Notes: generated from the sequence alone by a model not told the origin. A stretch of 22,011 nt of DNA from an uncultured Bacilli bacterium (GCA_934149515.1 CAKPFD010000012.1:1-22011), one strand, 5' to 3'. Positions 1-8,499 are shown, counted from the stretch's first letter. Numbers and translations are program-made.

Positions 1-28
1 TTTTTTCTTCATAGCTCAATTTTGACAT
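1..28 (-). CDS. Start of a probable IS3-type OrfA transposase (partial)
   Basis: An ATG at 28-26 on the minus strand opens a frame that runs off the left edge and reads MSKLSYEEK. A GAGG sequence 7 nt upstream, lying in the 3' arm of the hairpin at 31-67, could serve as ribosome binding site. The peptide resembles the start of IS3-group OrfA DNA-binding proteins, but nine residues cannot prove it. The terminal-repeat-like sequence immediately upstream supports the reading. Confidence 0.4.
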
Positions 29-30
29 AT

Positions 31-67
31 AAAAACCTCGTTTCTATTTTGTCCAAGAAACGGGGTT
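31..67 (-). terminator. Hairpin with U-tract inside the IS end
   Basis: Arms 34-45 and 56-67 pair over 12 bp with one G-U wobble around a 10-nt loop, and a run of five T follows on the minus strand. It could end transcripts of the unknown gene that stops at 105. IS elements often carry such a hairpin next to their terminal repeat to shield the transposase from outside transcription, so it probably belongs to the element. Confidence 0.6.
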
Positions 68-104
68 CATATCATTCTAGCCTTTTTAATTACCAATTTA
101 TCTT

Positions 105-1658
105 CTATAAATGATAATATTTCATTTTTTGATCATACTCTTTATCAACAACGTCATCAAAACCAATACTCATCTTAACATTTATCGACGAAAGCAGTCC
201 ATCATAAACCAATACATCCCCAAACGGAATAATTGAGGTAGTTACAACATATGGTAATTCTTGATAAGAAATAATGTTATCTATATTATCATTTAAACCC
301 TTGACCATATAAATCTTATATTTATCCATAAAAGCAGTATATTCTAATTCATATTTAGCAATTATAAATAAATTCCTGATTCCATTCTTGAAATTTTTGG
401 TAAACTCTAATTCTTTTTTATTAAATTTATATGGATTAGCAAAACAAAACTCTAAAACAATACCTTCTTTATTTTCCCAAAATGTATCAACAATATCATT
501 TATTTCATAAGGATTAATTGCATGGTGGTTATATATTTTTACCTTTTGATTTATTTTATATTTTTTATTTGTAAAATCCAACAATGCAAAATAAATTTTA
601 TAAAATAATTTTGCATCTTTTCTTGCTAAACAAGCATTTTGTTGCTTTACATAAGCTTCTTTTTTCTTTATATCATTATGAATACTTTTCAATTTTAATT
701 TTTTCGCCTCATTTGGTGTAAATCCATTCAATGCACCAGATGGCATCTCATCCATGGCTTCGTCCATCAATTGAAAAAACTTAGTTAAATCATAATCACG
801 AAGAAAATACAAATTTTGAAGCGATGATTTTAAAGGTTCCCTATCAAGATTTAACATAGCAAATTCTCTAATCGGACGAATCGCAGAAAACCAAAAGAAA
901 GGTAGTTTTTTCAATTCATCCAAAAATTTTTTAATCTTAGGATTCTGCAAATCAAAATCATGATAAAATAAGCTCTTATAAAGTCTAACATCTATCTGCT
1001 GCTCACCTACTAAACCCTGTAATTTTCTTTGATGATCTAATTCCTCCTCAATTCCATAATAATCTTGATATATAGCAACTAATATATCATCACCAATACT
1101 TTCAAAATTCTTAGTAACAATATATACATAATAGTTAAATAACCTATCATTCAACATATGTTGCCAAATGATTTCTTTTGGACATCCTGTTATACCAGAT
1201 CCAACTGATGCAACAACAGATAACAAAGAAGACCCCTGTATTTTACAATAACCAACAAGAATTTCATTTAAGGAATCTAATGTTTCTTTATCCTGCCACT
1301 TTACATTTTTCAAAGCAAGTTTGACATTATCTAATAATTCTTCAGGAATGCAACTTTTATCACAAGAAGCAGAAAGTAATAGAAATTTATTTATCAAAGT
1401 ACTTCTTTCCCAATCATACTTTTCATCTTGACTATTAAAGGCATACTTATCATTCAATATCATTTTTAGATACTTTAATTCTCTAACAGTACAAATATTA
1501 ATAATAGTATGATAATCATTATAAACTGCATAAATTTCATCAAGCATTTTTACCCTTGAAATTTTTTCATAATCTTTAAAATTATCAACAATTCTTGTAT
1601 AGTACTCGTATACATATTCTTTTTTCAAATGTTTAATTTTATCATACATTTTCATCAT
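105..1658 (-). CDS. Uncharacterised 517-aa protein, first gene downstream of a nuclease-like gene
   Basis: I do not recognise a named family. The protein is largely helical and charged, with no signal peptide or membrane segment, so it is probably cytoplasmic. Its last 130 residues (WENKEGIVLEFCFANP through PFGDVLVYDGLL) recall a C-terminal region seen in many hypothetical proteins, some with SEC-C motifs, which end in a PF..IIYDGL-like strand; this is from memory. A GTG 12 bases upstream (1670) is also in frame, but ATG at 1658 has GGAAGTG at suitable spacing and is preferred. The start lies 35 nt after the stop of the nuclease-like gene, so the two are probably cotranscribed. The IS-like element lies just past its 3' end. 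Confidence 0.75.
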   Translation of the reverse strand: MMKMYDKIKHLKKEYVYEYYTRIVDNFKDYEKISRVKMLDEIYAVYNDYHTIINICTVRELKYLKMILNDKYAFNSQDEKYDWERSTLINKFLLLSASCDKSCIPEELLDNVKLALKNVKWQDKETLDSLNEILVGYCKIQGSSLLSVVASVGSGITGCPKEIIWQHMLNDRLFNYYVYIVTKNFESIGDDILVAIYQDYYGIEEELDHQRKLQGLVGEQQIDVRLYKSLFYHDFDLQNPKIKKFLDELKKLPFFWFSAIRPIREFAMLNLDREPLKSSLQNLYFLRDYDLTKFFQLMDEAMDEMPSGALNGFTPNEAKKLKLKSIHNDIKKKEAYVKQQNACLARKDAKLFYKIYFALLDFTNKKYKINQKVKIYNHHAINPYEINDIVDTFWENKEGIVLEFCFANPYKFNKKELEFTKNFKNGIRNLFIIAKYELEYTAFMDKYKIYMVKGLNDNIDNIISYQELPYVVTTSIIPFGDVLVYDGLLSSINVKMSIGFDDVVDKEYDQKMKYYHL

Positions 1659-1693
1659 TAACACTTCCACTCAAAATATTTTCATCACACAGT

Positions 1694-2668
1694 CTAAAAG
1701 ATATCATCCAAAGTTGTCTTACTTGTAGCATTCACAATTTTTTCAATATTAGTATATACTCTACCTTGTGGTGCTTTATTTGGATTTTTAGGATTTAAAG
1801 GTATTGGATTCTTTAACTTTTTCGCTTTACCATTAAAATAAATAATATACTTACCTGTATCTTCATATAAATCTATCGTTGCAATTTCTGCATAATAAGT
1901 AACTGCTTTTATTGGATTTTTCTGATAAACTGCAATATATTTTAATTTATCCAACATATTAATACCAATTGCCACTGCATACCAACGATTATTACCTAAA
2001 AATTCTTCTTTAAAACCAGTTTCTTCTGCTGCTACTAAAATTGTATCTGGTTCCACCGAAACATCAAAGTTATCAAATGGTTTTATATCTTCATTAAATT
2101 TATCATAAGAATACAAATAATCATTATCACTAAAAAACTTTTTAAATTGCAATAATTCTATATCAAATCTAAATAAATTTTTCAATTCTCTTAACTCATC
2201 AGAAACTTCATCTATTGGAATGATAACTCCCAATTTCTCTTTAGATATAATATCCGTTATCATTGCATCAGCATTTCTATATCCAGCATTTTTAGCAACA
2301 GTATCTATATCTATTTTATTTGTTACCATATGATTTACGATAATATCCTTAATATCCAACAAATTATATTTATAATTAAACGCAAATTGAACCAACTGAG
2401 GTGCTATATGATCCCTTATAGAATGATTTTTCAATTCATTTTCAATCAAATATAATTTAGGTCTTGCTTCAATCGTATAATCTAAAAGATAGCCATCAGG
2501 AATAGAACTATTTTTATATTTTGCTTTGATCAATTTTTTGACATCAATATAAATTGTTTTACTTCCAAAAACTTCTTTTGCATTTTGAACAATATCTTTT
2601 TCAAACTCTGCTTCATCACTATACTCATATTCACAGTATTCTTTACCTTGAAATAATACTTTTTGCAT
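1694..2668 (-). CDS. PD-(D/E)XK nuclease-like protein, 324 aa
   Basis: The N-terminal half carries a PD-(D/E)XK-like signature: an acidic helix (EFEKDI), PD at residues 57-58 within SIPDGYLLD, E-L-K at 78-80 within LIENELKNH, and a following helix with Gln 91 (PQLVQF), the usual motif IV position. This would fit a Mg-dependent nuclease of the restriction-endonuclease fold. The C-terminal 110 residues (NNRWYAVAIGI, LKYIAVYQKNP, TYYAEIATI) look like a separate beta-rich domain, possibly PUA/EVE-like; I recall similar segments in restriction-linked proteins. A GTG at 2677 is in frame, but ATG at 2668 has AGAGGTGG 5 nt upstream. It leads a two-gene unit with the 517-aa protein. A restriction or anti-phage role is inference. 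Confidence 0.65.
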   Translation of the reverse strand: MQKVLFQGKEYCEYEYSDEAEFEKDIVQNAKEVFGSKTIYIDVKKLIKAKYKNSSIPDGYLLDYTIEARPKLYLIENELKNHSIRDHIAPQLVQFAFNYKYNLLDIKDIIVNHMVTNKIDIDTVAKNAGYRNADAMITDIISKEKLGVIIPIDEVSDELRELKNLFRFDIELLQFKKFFSDNDYLYSYDKFNEDIKPFDNFDVSVEPDTILVAAEETGFKEEFLGNNRWYAVAIGINMLDKLKYIAVYQKNPIKAVTYYAEIATIDLYEDTGKYIIYFNGKAKKLKNPIPLNPKNPNKAPQGRVYTNIEKIVNATSKTTLDDIF

Positions 2669-2697
2669 CCATTCCACCTCTTTTTCAAATTGGCAAC

Positions 2698-2703
2698 ATT
2701 ATA
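2698..2703 (-). promoter_or_regulatory. Extended -10 promoter of the nuclease-like operon
   Basis: The minus strand reads TGGTATAATG, a consensus -10 with the TGn extension, 30 bases upstream of the ATG at 2668. No good -35 box is seen, which is common for extended -10 promoters. Confidence 0.6.
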
Positions 2704-2777
2704 CCACAAAACAACAATAATTTCATTAATTTAATCTTAAAAAGCTTTCCACGACAATTCTAATTTTTCTAACATTT

Positions 2778-2813
2778 AAAAAAGACTTAAAAACAATTTT
2801 TGTTAAAGTCTTT
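2778..2813 (-). terminator. Rho-independent terminator after pta
   Basis: Arms AAAGACTT (2781-2788) and AAGTCTTT (2806-2813) form a stem, with further pairing possible in the A/T-rich loop. A T-run follows on the minus strand, 12 bases after the pta stop codon. Confidence 0.7.
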
Positions 2814-2824
2814 ATAACAATTTT

Positions 2825-3820
2825 CTACTTTCCTCCTGCTTGTATTGCTGTAATTGCTACAACACCAACAATATCATCAACACAACATCCACGAGATAAA
2901 TCATTAACCGGTTTAACAAGTCCTTGCATAATAGGACCATATGCTTTGGCATGAGCAAATCTTTCTACTAATTTATAACCAATGTTTCCAGCATCAAGTG
3001 AAGGAAAAATTAATACATTTGCTTTACCAGCTACGATACTATCAGGTGCTTTTTTCTTCGCAACATCCTCAATAATTGCAGCATCTAATTGCAATTCACC
3101 ATCTAAACAAAGCATTGGATATTGTCTTTTAGCAAATGTTACCGCTCGTGACACTCTTTCTACATCAGCACAAGAAGAAGAACCAAGCGTAGAATGGGAA
3201 AGCAAAGCCACTATCGGTTTATCACCAGTCAAAAGTTCAAAGCTAACAGCACTACTAAAGGCAATTTCTACTAATTCTTCACTAGTTGGATTTTGAATCA
3301 ATCCACAATCAGAAAAAACAAATACGCCCTGATCCCCAAACGTACAATTTGGTATATCCATCAAGAAAAATGAAGAAATAACAGGATGATGCTTATCTTT
3401 TAATAATTGCAAACTAGGACGAATAACACTAGCACTACTACAAGTAGCACCTGCTACCACACCATCTGCATATCCTAAATAAACAAGCATAATAGCATAA
3501 TATAATGGATCAGCAAGTAAAATGTCTCTAGCTTTTTCTCTTGTCATACCCTTATTTTTTCTTATTTCAACAAAACTATCTATCATCTCATTTAAATACA
3601 TTCCATCTCTAGGACAAATCACATCACTAGTAATAGTAACGCCAAGTTCTGATGCTTGTTTCAAAATAACATCTTTTTCACCAATCAAAATAACTTTAGC
3701 AAACTTCTCATTTTCAATAATAGCTGCAGCTTTTAACACTCTTTCATCATTTGCCTCTGGTAAAACAATCGTTTTCATATCTTTTTTGGCTCTATTTTTT
3801 ATTGTTTCTATAAATTCCAT
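2825..3820 (-). CDS. pta: Phosphate acetyltransferase
   Basis: Phosphotransacetylase, which interconverts acetyl-CoA plus phosphate and acetyl phosphate plus CoA. With acetate kinase (not in the window) it supports ATP formation from acetyl-CoA during fermentation. At 331 aa it has the normal length of the short Pta form and shows family features throughout: the TIVLPEANDERVLKAA start, DPLYYAIMLVYLGYADGVVAGA, GDQGVFVFSDCGLIQNPT, LLSHSTLGSS, ELQLDAA and the C-terminal ARGCCVDDIV-like segment (here SRGCCVDDIV). The ribosome binding site AAGGAGAG sits 3 nt from the ATG. The start is 17 bases after the stop of the YerB-like gene, so the two probably share an mRNA. A terminator follows. Confidence 0.97.
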   Translation of the reverse strand: MEFIETIKNRAKKDMKTIVLPEANDERVLKAAAIIENEKFAKVILIGEKDVILKQASELGVTITSDVICPRDGMYLNEMIDSFVEIRKNKGMTREKARDILLADPLYYAIMLVYLGYADGVVAGATCSSASVIRPSLQLLKDKHHPVISSFFLMDIPNCTFGDQGVFVFSDCGLIQNPTSEELVEIAFSSAVSFELLTGDKPIVALLSHSTLGSSSCADVERVSRAVTFAKRQYPMLCLDGELQLDAAIIEDVAKKKAPDSIVAGKANVLIFPSLDAGNIGYKLVERFAHAKAYGPIMQGLVKPVNDLSRGCCVDDIVGVVAITAIQAGGK

Positions 3821-3837
3821 ATTCTCTCCTTCTATTT

Positions 3838-4950
3838 CTACTCAAAACTTGGTACTTGTTGAATTGGTTCTATCTGAATAAAAGTATTTCCATCTTTCAG
3901 CTTAACCAAACTACCATCATAATAAGTATATTTACTCTTCCCACTTCGGCTATCTTTCTGCCAGTGAATTGGTAGAGCATATCCACCAGTAATATAATAA
4001 CCATCACCACTTCCAGTTGTAGATAAATCTTGTCTTCCATAAGAATCAATTGATTTATTAGCAACCTTTTCAATAATAATATTCGTATAATGATATTGTA
4101 ATTTGCTATCTCTATCAACATGAGCTTTTCCATTCATATAACGTAAATAAGAATCACTACTACTATCATATTGATAGCTGCGAACTTCAGCATAAGAATA
4201 AGGAATTGTAACCTGATTAGCAACAATTAAATTCGGGTTTTGGTTGCAAGTACTATCTTCCTGACAAGTAATCGTTTTATCTTGAAACGTTGTTAAATCA
4301 ACAGCATCTGTTGTATAATTCAAATCTTCCCAATGCGTTGATGTCAAAGAATACGATAGATCACTAGCACTAGCTTTCAATTTTTCAATACTTGTAAAAA
4401 CATTATGAGGTGCAGCAATATTTCGATCACGCCAATAAGCACTAGAAACATATAAACCATTAATATTATGAACACCAAGTTTTGTAATATCTGTTTGGGC
4501 AAACGTACTCCAACCATAATGTGCATAAATAGCATCATGTTCTAGAGCATAATCTAAAAAATAATGTCGAGAACTTCGAACAGGACCAATAACAGCAGTA
4601 TTTTTATCTTTAAAAATAACCATCAACCTAGTTAAACCACCTTCTACAATCATTTCATAACTAACATAAGCATCCTGCAAACCAACATGAGATGAAGTAC
4701 CAACATTATTATCAATCATTACAGCAATTGGTCGATCATTACTTTTCTCATCAACTATTTGTAATCTTTTAATTATTATATCTTGTATTGGTGTTTTTTT
4801 GTTTAAGATTTTAGTTGGTACCTTTTTTGTAACAAGCAAATAACTAAAAACAACTGCCACAATAAAAAACACCCCAACTATCCCAAGAATAATTCTTTTT
4901 TTCTTTCGTTTACTTTTCTTAATATCAACATCTAACTTCTTTTTTCTCAT
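3838..4950 (-). CDS. YerB-like DUF3048 membrane-anchored protein, 370 aa
   Basis: The protein has a very basic N-terminus (KKSKRKKKR) followed by one membrane helix at about residues 20-41, and no lipobox Cys, so it is probably an N-terminally anchored extracellular protein. The segments DRPIAVMIDNN, YEMIVEGGLTRLMVIF, IGPVRSSRHYFLDYALEHDAIYAHYGWS and the C-terminal VDRDSKLQYHYTNIIIEK region, ending in HWQKDSRSGKSKYTYYDG, match the two DUF3048 halves typified by B. subtilis YerB. The biochemical function of the family is unknown to me. It lies just upstream of pta and is the first gene of that transcript. GGAGG lies 8 nt before the ATG. Confidence 0.88.
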   Translation of the reverse strand: MRKKKLDVDIKKSKRKKKRIILGIVGVFFIVAVVFSYLLVTKKVPTKILNKKTPIQDIIIKRLQIVDEKSNDRPIAVMIDNNVGTSSHVGLQDAYVSYEMIVEGGLTRLMVIFKDKNTAVIGPVRSSRHYFLDYALEHDAIYAHYGWSTFAQTDITKLGVHNINGLYVSSAYWRDRNIAAPHNVFTSIEKLKASASDLSYSLTSTHWEDLNYTTDAVDLTTFQDKTITCQEDSTCNQNPNLIVANQVTIPYSYAEVRSYQYDSSSDSYLRYMNGKAHVDRDSKLQYHYTNIIIEKVANKSIDSYGRQDLSTTGSGDGYYITGGYALPIHWQKDSRSGKSKYTYYDGSLVKLKDGNTFIQIEPIQQVPSFE

Positions 4951-4973
4951 TCAAAATACCTCCACTTATTGTT

Positions 4974-5001
4974 AGTGTATCACATAAAAGACATTTTTCA
5001 A
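4974..5001 (-). promoter_or_regulatory. Promoter of the YerB-like gene and pta
   Basis: The minus strand shows TTGAAA (4996-5001), a 16-nt spacer, and TGATACACT, an extended -10 (TACACT at 4974-4979). It lies 24 bases upstream of the ATG, with GGAGG between. Confidence 0.65.
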
Positions 5002-5005
5002 ATAT

Positions 5006-5437
5006 TTAATGAAGTGGTGCACAAACTCCAGGATCTGGTTGATAAAAACAATGATTTTTAAAACGCCCTGCTAATTGTTGAGCATACCAAGTGGAAATAC
5101 AACTAGCTTGATTACTAGGGGCATAAAACCATAAAGCATTCGTCGCAGGATAATAATATTCCCCCTTCAACACTCGTTGAGCAAGTTCTCGCTCTTTAAT
5201 GGTCGAAGCACTATTAAATAAGGAACTATTAATTCCAGCAAAACCACCAGGATTTTGATAAACCATCTGTGTCACAGACGTAATATTTCGAAAAGCCAAA
5301 CAATCAACCAACACCCGATTAACTGCTACATTACCAACCATCAACATACCATAATCCCCTTCTCCTAAAGCTTCAGCACGCATAAGACGAGCAAGCAAAT
5401 CAAGTTCTTTTGAAGTATATGTCACTAAATTATTCAT
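5006..5437 (-). CDS. Cell wall hydrolase of the SleB/CwlJ type
   Basis: This 143-aa protein consists of one Hydrolase_2 (SleB catalytic) domain. LLARLMRAEALGEGDYGMLMVGNVAVNRV matches the family core in which the Glu after RA (residue 22) is the catalytic residue, followed by FAGINSSLFN and YYPATNALWFYAP. Such enzymes cut peptidoglycan glycan strands. There is no SleB peptidoglycan-binding domain and no visible signal peptide or membrane helix, so export is unexplained. AGGTGA lies 4 nt from the ATG. A TATAAT at 5448-5453 is so close to the ribosome binding site that it would give an almost leaderless RNA. SleB proteins act in spore germination in Bacillus, but stand-alone domains also occur in vegetative wall turnover. 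Confidence 0.85.
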   Translation of the reverse strand: MNNLVTYTSKELDLLARLMRAEALGEGDYGMLMVGNVAVNRVLVDCLAFRNITSVTQMVYQNPGGFAGINSSLFNSASTIKERELAQRVLKGEYYYPATNALWFYAPSNQASCISTWYAQQLAGRFKNHCFYQPDPGVCAPLH

Positions 5438-5470
5438 AAAATCACCTATTATACTATATGAACAACAAAG

Positions 5471-5499
5471 AAAAAGGAAAGCAAAAAATGCTGTTCCTT
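5471..5499 (-). terminator. Terminator after the hypothetical 276-aa gene
   Basis: Arms 5489-5499 and 5474-5483 pair as AAGGAA/TTCCTT plus AGCA/TGCT with a one-base bulge and a T loop, followed by five T on the minus strand. The hairpin overlaps the stop codon of the gene upstream. Confidence 0.75.
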
Positions 5500-6328
5500 A
5501 TCTATGACCAGAACCAAAAGAACTATTTTTAGTATCCCGCTCTTCAATCATATTATCAATGTGATAATCTTGTACATCTGAAGAATACATCTGTTGATGA
5601 TACACATGATAAGTATTTTCCTTGATAGGTTGCATAAAATCCAACATATATTGTTTTTGACATCTACCATTTTCATCATAAGCAGAAATCACATGCGCCA
5701 TCGTCAAAGGTTTTAAAGGACAAAACGTAACCAGTTGTGCTCTTGGAAACTTTTTAACAACTTTTGGATTTTCTATTCGATTAGTAGAAGGATTTTTTAA
5801 AATTTCATCCCGATTGAAATAATACTGTCCAAACTGTACACAATTTTTATTAAAAGAAGCAATTCCTGCTGGTAACAAAGATGGGGAAGCAACAAGTAAT
5901 TTATTATCAACAGTCATAAACAAATTATCAGGATATTCTGTCGTTGGTAGTTTCCCATAACATATTTTACCCTTATGACTTCTTTCTTGTTCTTCACTCT
6001 TTGAAAAAGGCATACAAGTCATACTTTGAATAGTAAGTGTTCCAAAAGAAATCTTATCTATAAAATTTCCATCAAAAGTAACATCCAATCTTCCAATATT
6101 ATTTTTCAAATAAGTCTTTAAAGCATCACACACACCAACATTTAAATATGATGATGGTACCCCATTACTCAATAAAAGAACTAAATCAATGGCTTTTTTT
6201 GTTTCTGCTTCTGATAAGTGCAATAAATCTTGGTTAAAGTGCTGACAAAATTGTTTGACTTGTTCTTGATTATCTAAAGATATTTCTATTCTATTTGGTA
6301 AAAGTTTTTCATCTATATTCTCATCCAT
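5498..6328 (-). CDS. Hypothetical protein, 276 aa
   Basis: No family recognised. The protein has no signal peptide or membrane helix. Its first 60 residues are acidic and helical (LDNQEQVKQFCQHFNQDL), the middle is beta-rich (GRLDVTFDGNFIDKISFGTL), and the tail is hydrophilic with a HVYHQQMYSSD segment and a disordered end. Five cysteines are scattered without a clear metal-binding pattern. The only SD-like sequence (GGAG) is 14 nt from the ATG, too far to be ideal. A TATAAT ends only 4 nt before the ATG, and a second possible -10 (TATACT) lies at 6359-6364. It lies between the htrA terminator and its own terminator, so it is probably a single-gene transcript. Confidence 0.75.
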   Translation of the reverse strand: MDENIDEKLLPNRIEISLDNQEQVKQFCQHFNQDLLHLSEAETKKAIDLVLLLSNGVPSSYLNVGVCDALKTYLKNNIGRLDVTFDGNFIDKISFGTLTIQSMTCMPFSKSEEQERSHKGKICYGKLPTTEYPDNLFMTVDNKLLVASPSLLPAGIASFNKNCVQFGQYYFNRDEILKNPSTNRIENPKVVKKFPRAQLVTFCPLKPLTMAHVISAYDENGRCQKQYMLDFMQPIKENTYHVYHQQMYSSDVQDYHIDNMIEERDTKNSSFGSGHR

Positions 6329-6389
6329 ATATTATAACTACACTCCTTTACTACCATAAGTATACAGCAAAAACATTCTCTTTGAAAAG

Positions 6390-6411
6390 AAAAAAACTAG
6401 AATTTCACTAG
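6390..6411 (-). terminator. Weak terminator after htrA
   Basis: A short CTAG/CTAG stem (6408-6411 with 6397-6400) with a 7-nt loop overlaps the htrA stop codon and is followed by seven T on the minus strand. The stem is short, so termination may be partial. Confidence 0.45.
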
Positions 6412-7538
6412 CTTTCATTCTTACTTAAAGTAACTTGCGTTGTATGTTCCTTACCATCACGATTATACGTTACAGTAATCGTATCACCAACAGAATATTT
6501 ATATAATTCATAACGTAAATAAGCGGCATTTTCTACTTCTTGATCATTGATTTTGGTAATAATATCGCCTTCTTTTAAATCAGATTTACTAGCACCTGTT
6601 CCACTAACAACACTAGCTACAACAACACCACTTTCTACACCTGATGGAATAGTAAAGTTATAACGATATTGACTAACTTCAGAAACATTGATCATTTGAA
6701 CTCCAAGTAAAGGCCATTCAATTTCCTTACCAGCTTCTAGTGTTTCTATTTTACTAGTAGCATATTCAATTGGAATCGCAAATCCCATTCCTTCTACTTC
6801 TGTTTTAACAAGTTTCATAGAAATAACACCGATAACTTCGCCATTAATATTTAATAAAGGACCACCACTATTACCAGGATTAATAGCAGCATCTGTTTGT
6901 AATACTTTCATTACCCAATCACCACTTGTAGAATTACTACTAGAAGTATTAAGTGTCACCATTCTATCTTTTCCTGCTAAATGACCAGTTGAAACACTAC
7001 CACGATATTCATATCCCAAAGGACTGCCAATAGTAAACACAACATCTCCTAAAGAGGCATTACTACTTTCTACTAATTTTAAAGCAACTAAAGTATCTGT
7101 TTTCTTTACTTTTAAAACGGCAATATCAACATAACTATCACCACCTAATACTTTGGCTTCTATCTCTTCATCATCTGAGGTAATAATACTTACTTTTTGA
7201 TTTCCATCTACAACATGTTGATTTGTCATAATATAAGCATCATCACCATCAATTTTATAAACAAAACCAGTACCAGTTGATGCCACTTGATTATTTTGAT
7301 AATTACGAATCATCACAACCCCATCATATACTTTTTTTACCGCTTCACTAAGACCTGATTCATCCACCACAACTTTGGTACAAGCTTTACTACTACAACT
7401 ACCACTAAGCACTTGATTACTACTAGTCGTAGAAGTTGTAAAAAACTTACCGCCAATTACCATATAAGTTAATACACCACCAATTAAAAATGAAACAATA
7501 ATCAAAACCATTTCTTTAATTCTTTCACTACTTTTCAT
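6408..7538 (-). CDS. htrA: HtrA/DegP-type membrane-anchored serine protease with PDZ domain
   Basis: A surface quality-control protease. Numbered from the ATG at 7538 (376 aa): one membrane helix at about 10-30, a Ser/Thr-rich linker with a C..C pair (SCSSKAC), a trypsin-like domain with His 108 (TNQHVVDG), Asp 138 (YVDIAVLKV) and Ser 224 (INPGNSGGPL), then one PDZ domain at about 275-372 (GVVVASVVSGTGASKSDLKEGDIITKI). The catalytic triad is complete. An in-frame TTG at 7556 is disfavoured because AAGGGAG sits 7 nt before the ATG at 7538 (4 nt before the adjacent ATG at 7541). The start overlaps the end of the Abi-like gene, so translation is probably coupled to it. HtrA genes are usually stress-induced, but no CssR-type box was recognised. 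Confidence 0.95.
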   Translation of the reverse strand: MKSSERIKEMVLIIVSFLIGGVLTYMVIGGKFFTTSTTSSNQVLSGSCSSKACTKVVVDESGLSEAVKKVYDGVVMIRNYQNNQVASTGTGFVYKIDGDDAYIMTNQHVVDGNQKVSIITSDDEEIEAKVLGGDSYVDIAVLKVKKTDTLVALKLVESSNASLGDVVFTIGSPLGYEYRGSVSTGHLAGKDRMVTLNTSSSNSTSGDWVMKVLQTDAAINPGNSGGPLLNINGEVIGVISMKLVKTEVEGMGFAIPIEYATSKIETLEAGKEIEWPLLGVQMINVSEVSQYRYNFTIPSGVESGVVVASVVSGTGASKSDLKEGDIITKINDQEVENAAYLRYELYKYSVGDTITVTYNRDGKEHTTQVTLSKNES

Positions 7539-8481
7539 CATATCGCTCCCTTTCAATATTCATTAACTGCTTCCAATTATCTGGAAATCCCATTCGCTTC
7601 ATTATCTTCTGTAATGAAATCGTATGTAAATTATAAGCTAAATTATTCATCTGCATTTCAAGCTCTAATGTCATATTTTTAAATTCTTCTTGAGATAACA
7701 TCTGCTTCATAATAATTAATAAAGCAAACAAATCCTGTTTCCCACTTTCATATTCTCCATCTGTTTGTGGTATATCCAACAGCTGATGATAAATTGTATT
7801 TGGTATTTCTTTTTGAGTTCTATTCTCATACAAAATATCTTCATGTGCACACAAATTACGGTAATTAGATAAAATTGGTAAATAAATTGTCATCGTGGCA
7901 ATATCTAATTGGTAAAGTTCACATATTTTCTTTTGATCTTCATATTTTAAGATAGAAAATAATTCTCCAATAATACCAAAAGATAAAACCTTTACTAAAA
8001 TCCATAATGGAATATATCCGTAATTACTCATATAATGTGCTGTTGCGGAATGTTGTGAACCATTGACTCTAATTTGACGTTTCATCTTATGGATTAAATC
8101 ATTGACTTGTTTTTGTTTAGCACGCTCTTGAGTAAAGTTTTTAGATTTTAAATAATCTTTTTCTTTATAACCATATTTTTTGGATAATTGATAAGAAAAA
8201 ATAGATTTTAAGTTATTTTCTATTACTAGTAGATTCTTGAAAAATACATTTCTAATCGAACGATCGAATAAAAACAAACTATACATTTCTTCAAATGTTA
8301 CACCAGGCAAAAATGTTTTATCATTCGTACTTTTCATAAAAGGATAACGATAACCATTCAAAAAGAAATAGTTTTCTCGTAACAAAATTTGTTGTGCATA
8401 TTTTTCATTTGGAATCGTCATACCTTTATATTTTAAAATTTCAATTTGTTCTTCTAAATTTTTAAATTGTTTATCAATCAC
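7528..8481 (-). CDS. Abi family (Abi_2/AbiD-AbiF-like) HEPN protein
   Basis: This 317-aa protein has the Abi_2 order: an N-terminal helix, QQILLRENYFFLNGYRYPF at about 31-48, FDRSIRNVFFKNLLVIENNLKS at about 72-93, and RNLCAHEDILYENR with the HEPN R-x4-H motif (Arg 208, His 213). Members such as lactococcal AbiD and AbiF give abortive infection against phages, and HEPN proteins are commonly RNases. The start is GTG with AGGTGG 5 nt upstream. The overlap with htrA (11 nt) and a shared promoter mean the two are co-expressed, which is unusual for a defence gene. Phage defence here is inference; the family also occurs as housekeeping-like single genes. Confidence 0.85.
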   Translation of the reverse strand: MIDKQFKNLEEQIEILKYKGMTIPNEKYAQQILLRENYFFLNGYRYPFMKSTNDKTFLPGVTFEEMYSLFLFDRSIRNVFFKNLLVIENNLKSIFSYQLSKKYGYKEKDYLKSKNFTQERAKQKQVNDLIHKMKRQIRVNGSQHSATAHYMSNYGYIPLWILVKVLSFGIIGELFSILKYEDQKKICELYQLDIATMTIYLPILSNYRNLCAHEDILYENRTQKEIPNTIYHQLLDIPQTDGEYESGKQDLFALLIIMKQMLSQEEFKNMTLELEMQMNNLAYNLHTISLQKIMKRMGFPDNWKQLMNIERERYDEK

Positions 8482-8499
8482 TCATACCACCTAGTATTG

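Larger units (their letters stand above)
1..69 (-). mobile_element. Terminal part of an IS3-like insertion sequence (cut by window edge)
   Basis: Read on the minus strand from 69, the sequence begins TGAACCCCGTTTCTTGGACA, which has the TG start and the inner TTGGACA that I associate with IS3/IS150-type terminal inverted repeats. It is followed by a stem-loop and then an ATG opening a reading frame (MSKLSYEEK) resembling the N-terminus of IS3-group OrfA helix-turn-helix proteins. The order terminal repeat, hairpin, OrfA start matches the left end of such elements. The other end and any target duplication lie outside the window, so the family call is inference from about 70 bases. Confidence 0.5.

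Noticed and set aside
2982..3296. Open reading frame on the plus strand opposite pta
   Set aside because: It lies entirely antisense to a clear pta gene, has no ribosome binding site of its own and encodes no recognisable protein; same for the frame at 3522-3881.
3897..4133. Alternative-frame reading frame inside the YerB-like gene
   Set aside because: It is in another frame of a well-supported gene, with low-complexity Ile/Leu-rich composition typical of AT-rich shadow frames.
5448..5453. TATAAT as promoter for the SleB-type gene
   Set aside because: It is so close to the AGGTGA that the transcript would begin at or within the ribosome binding site, and no -35 is visible.
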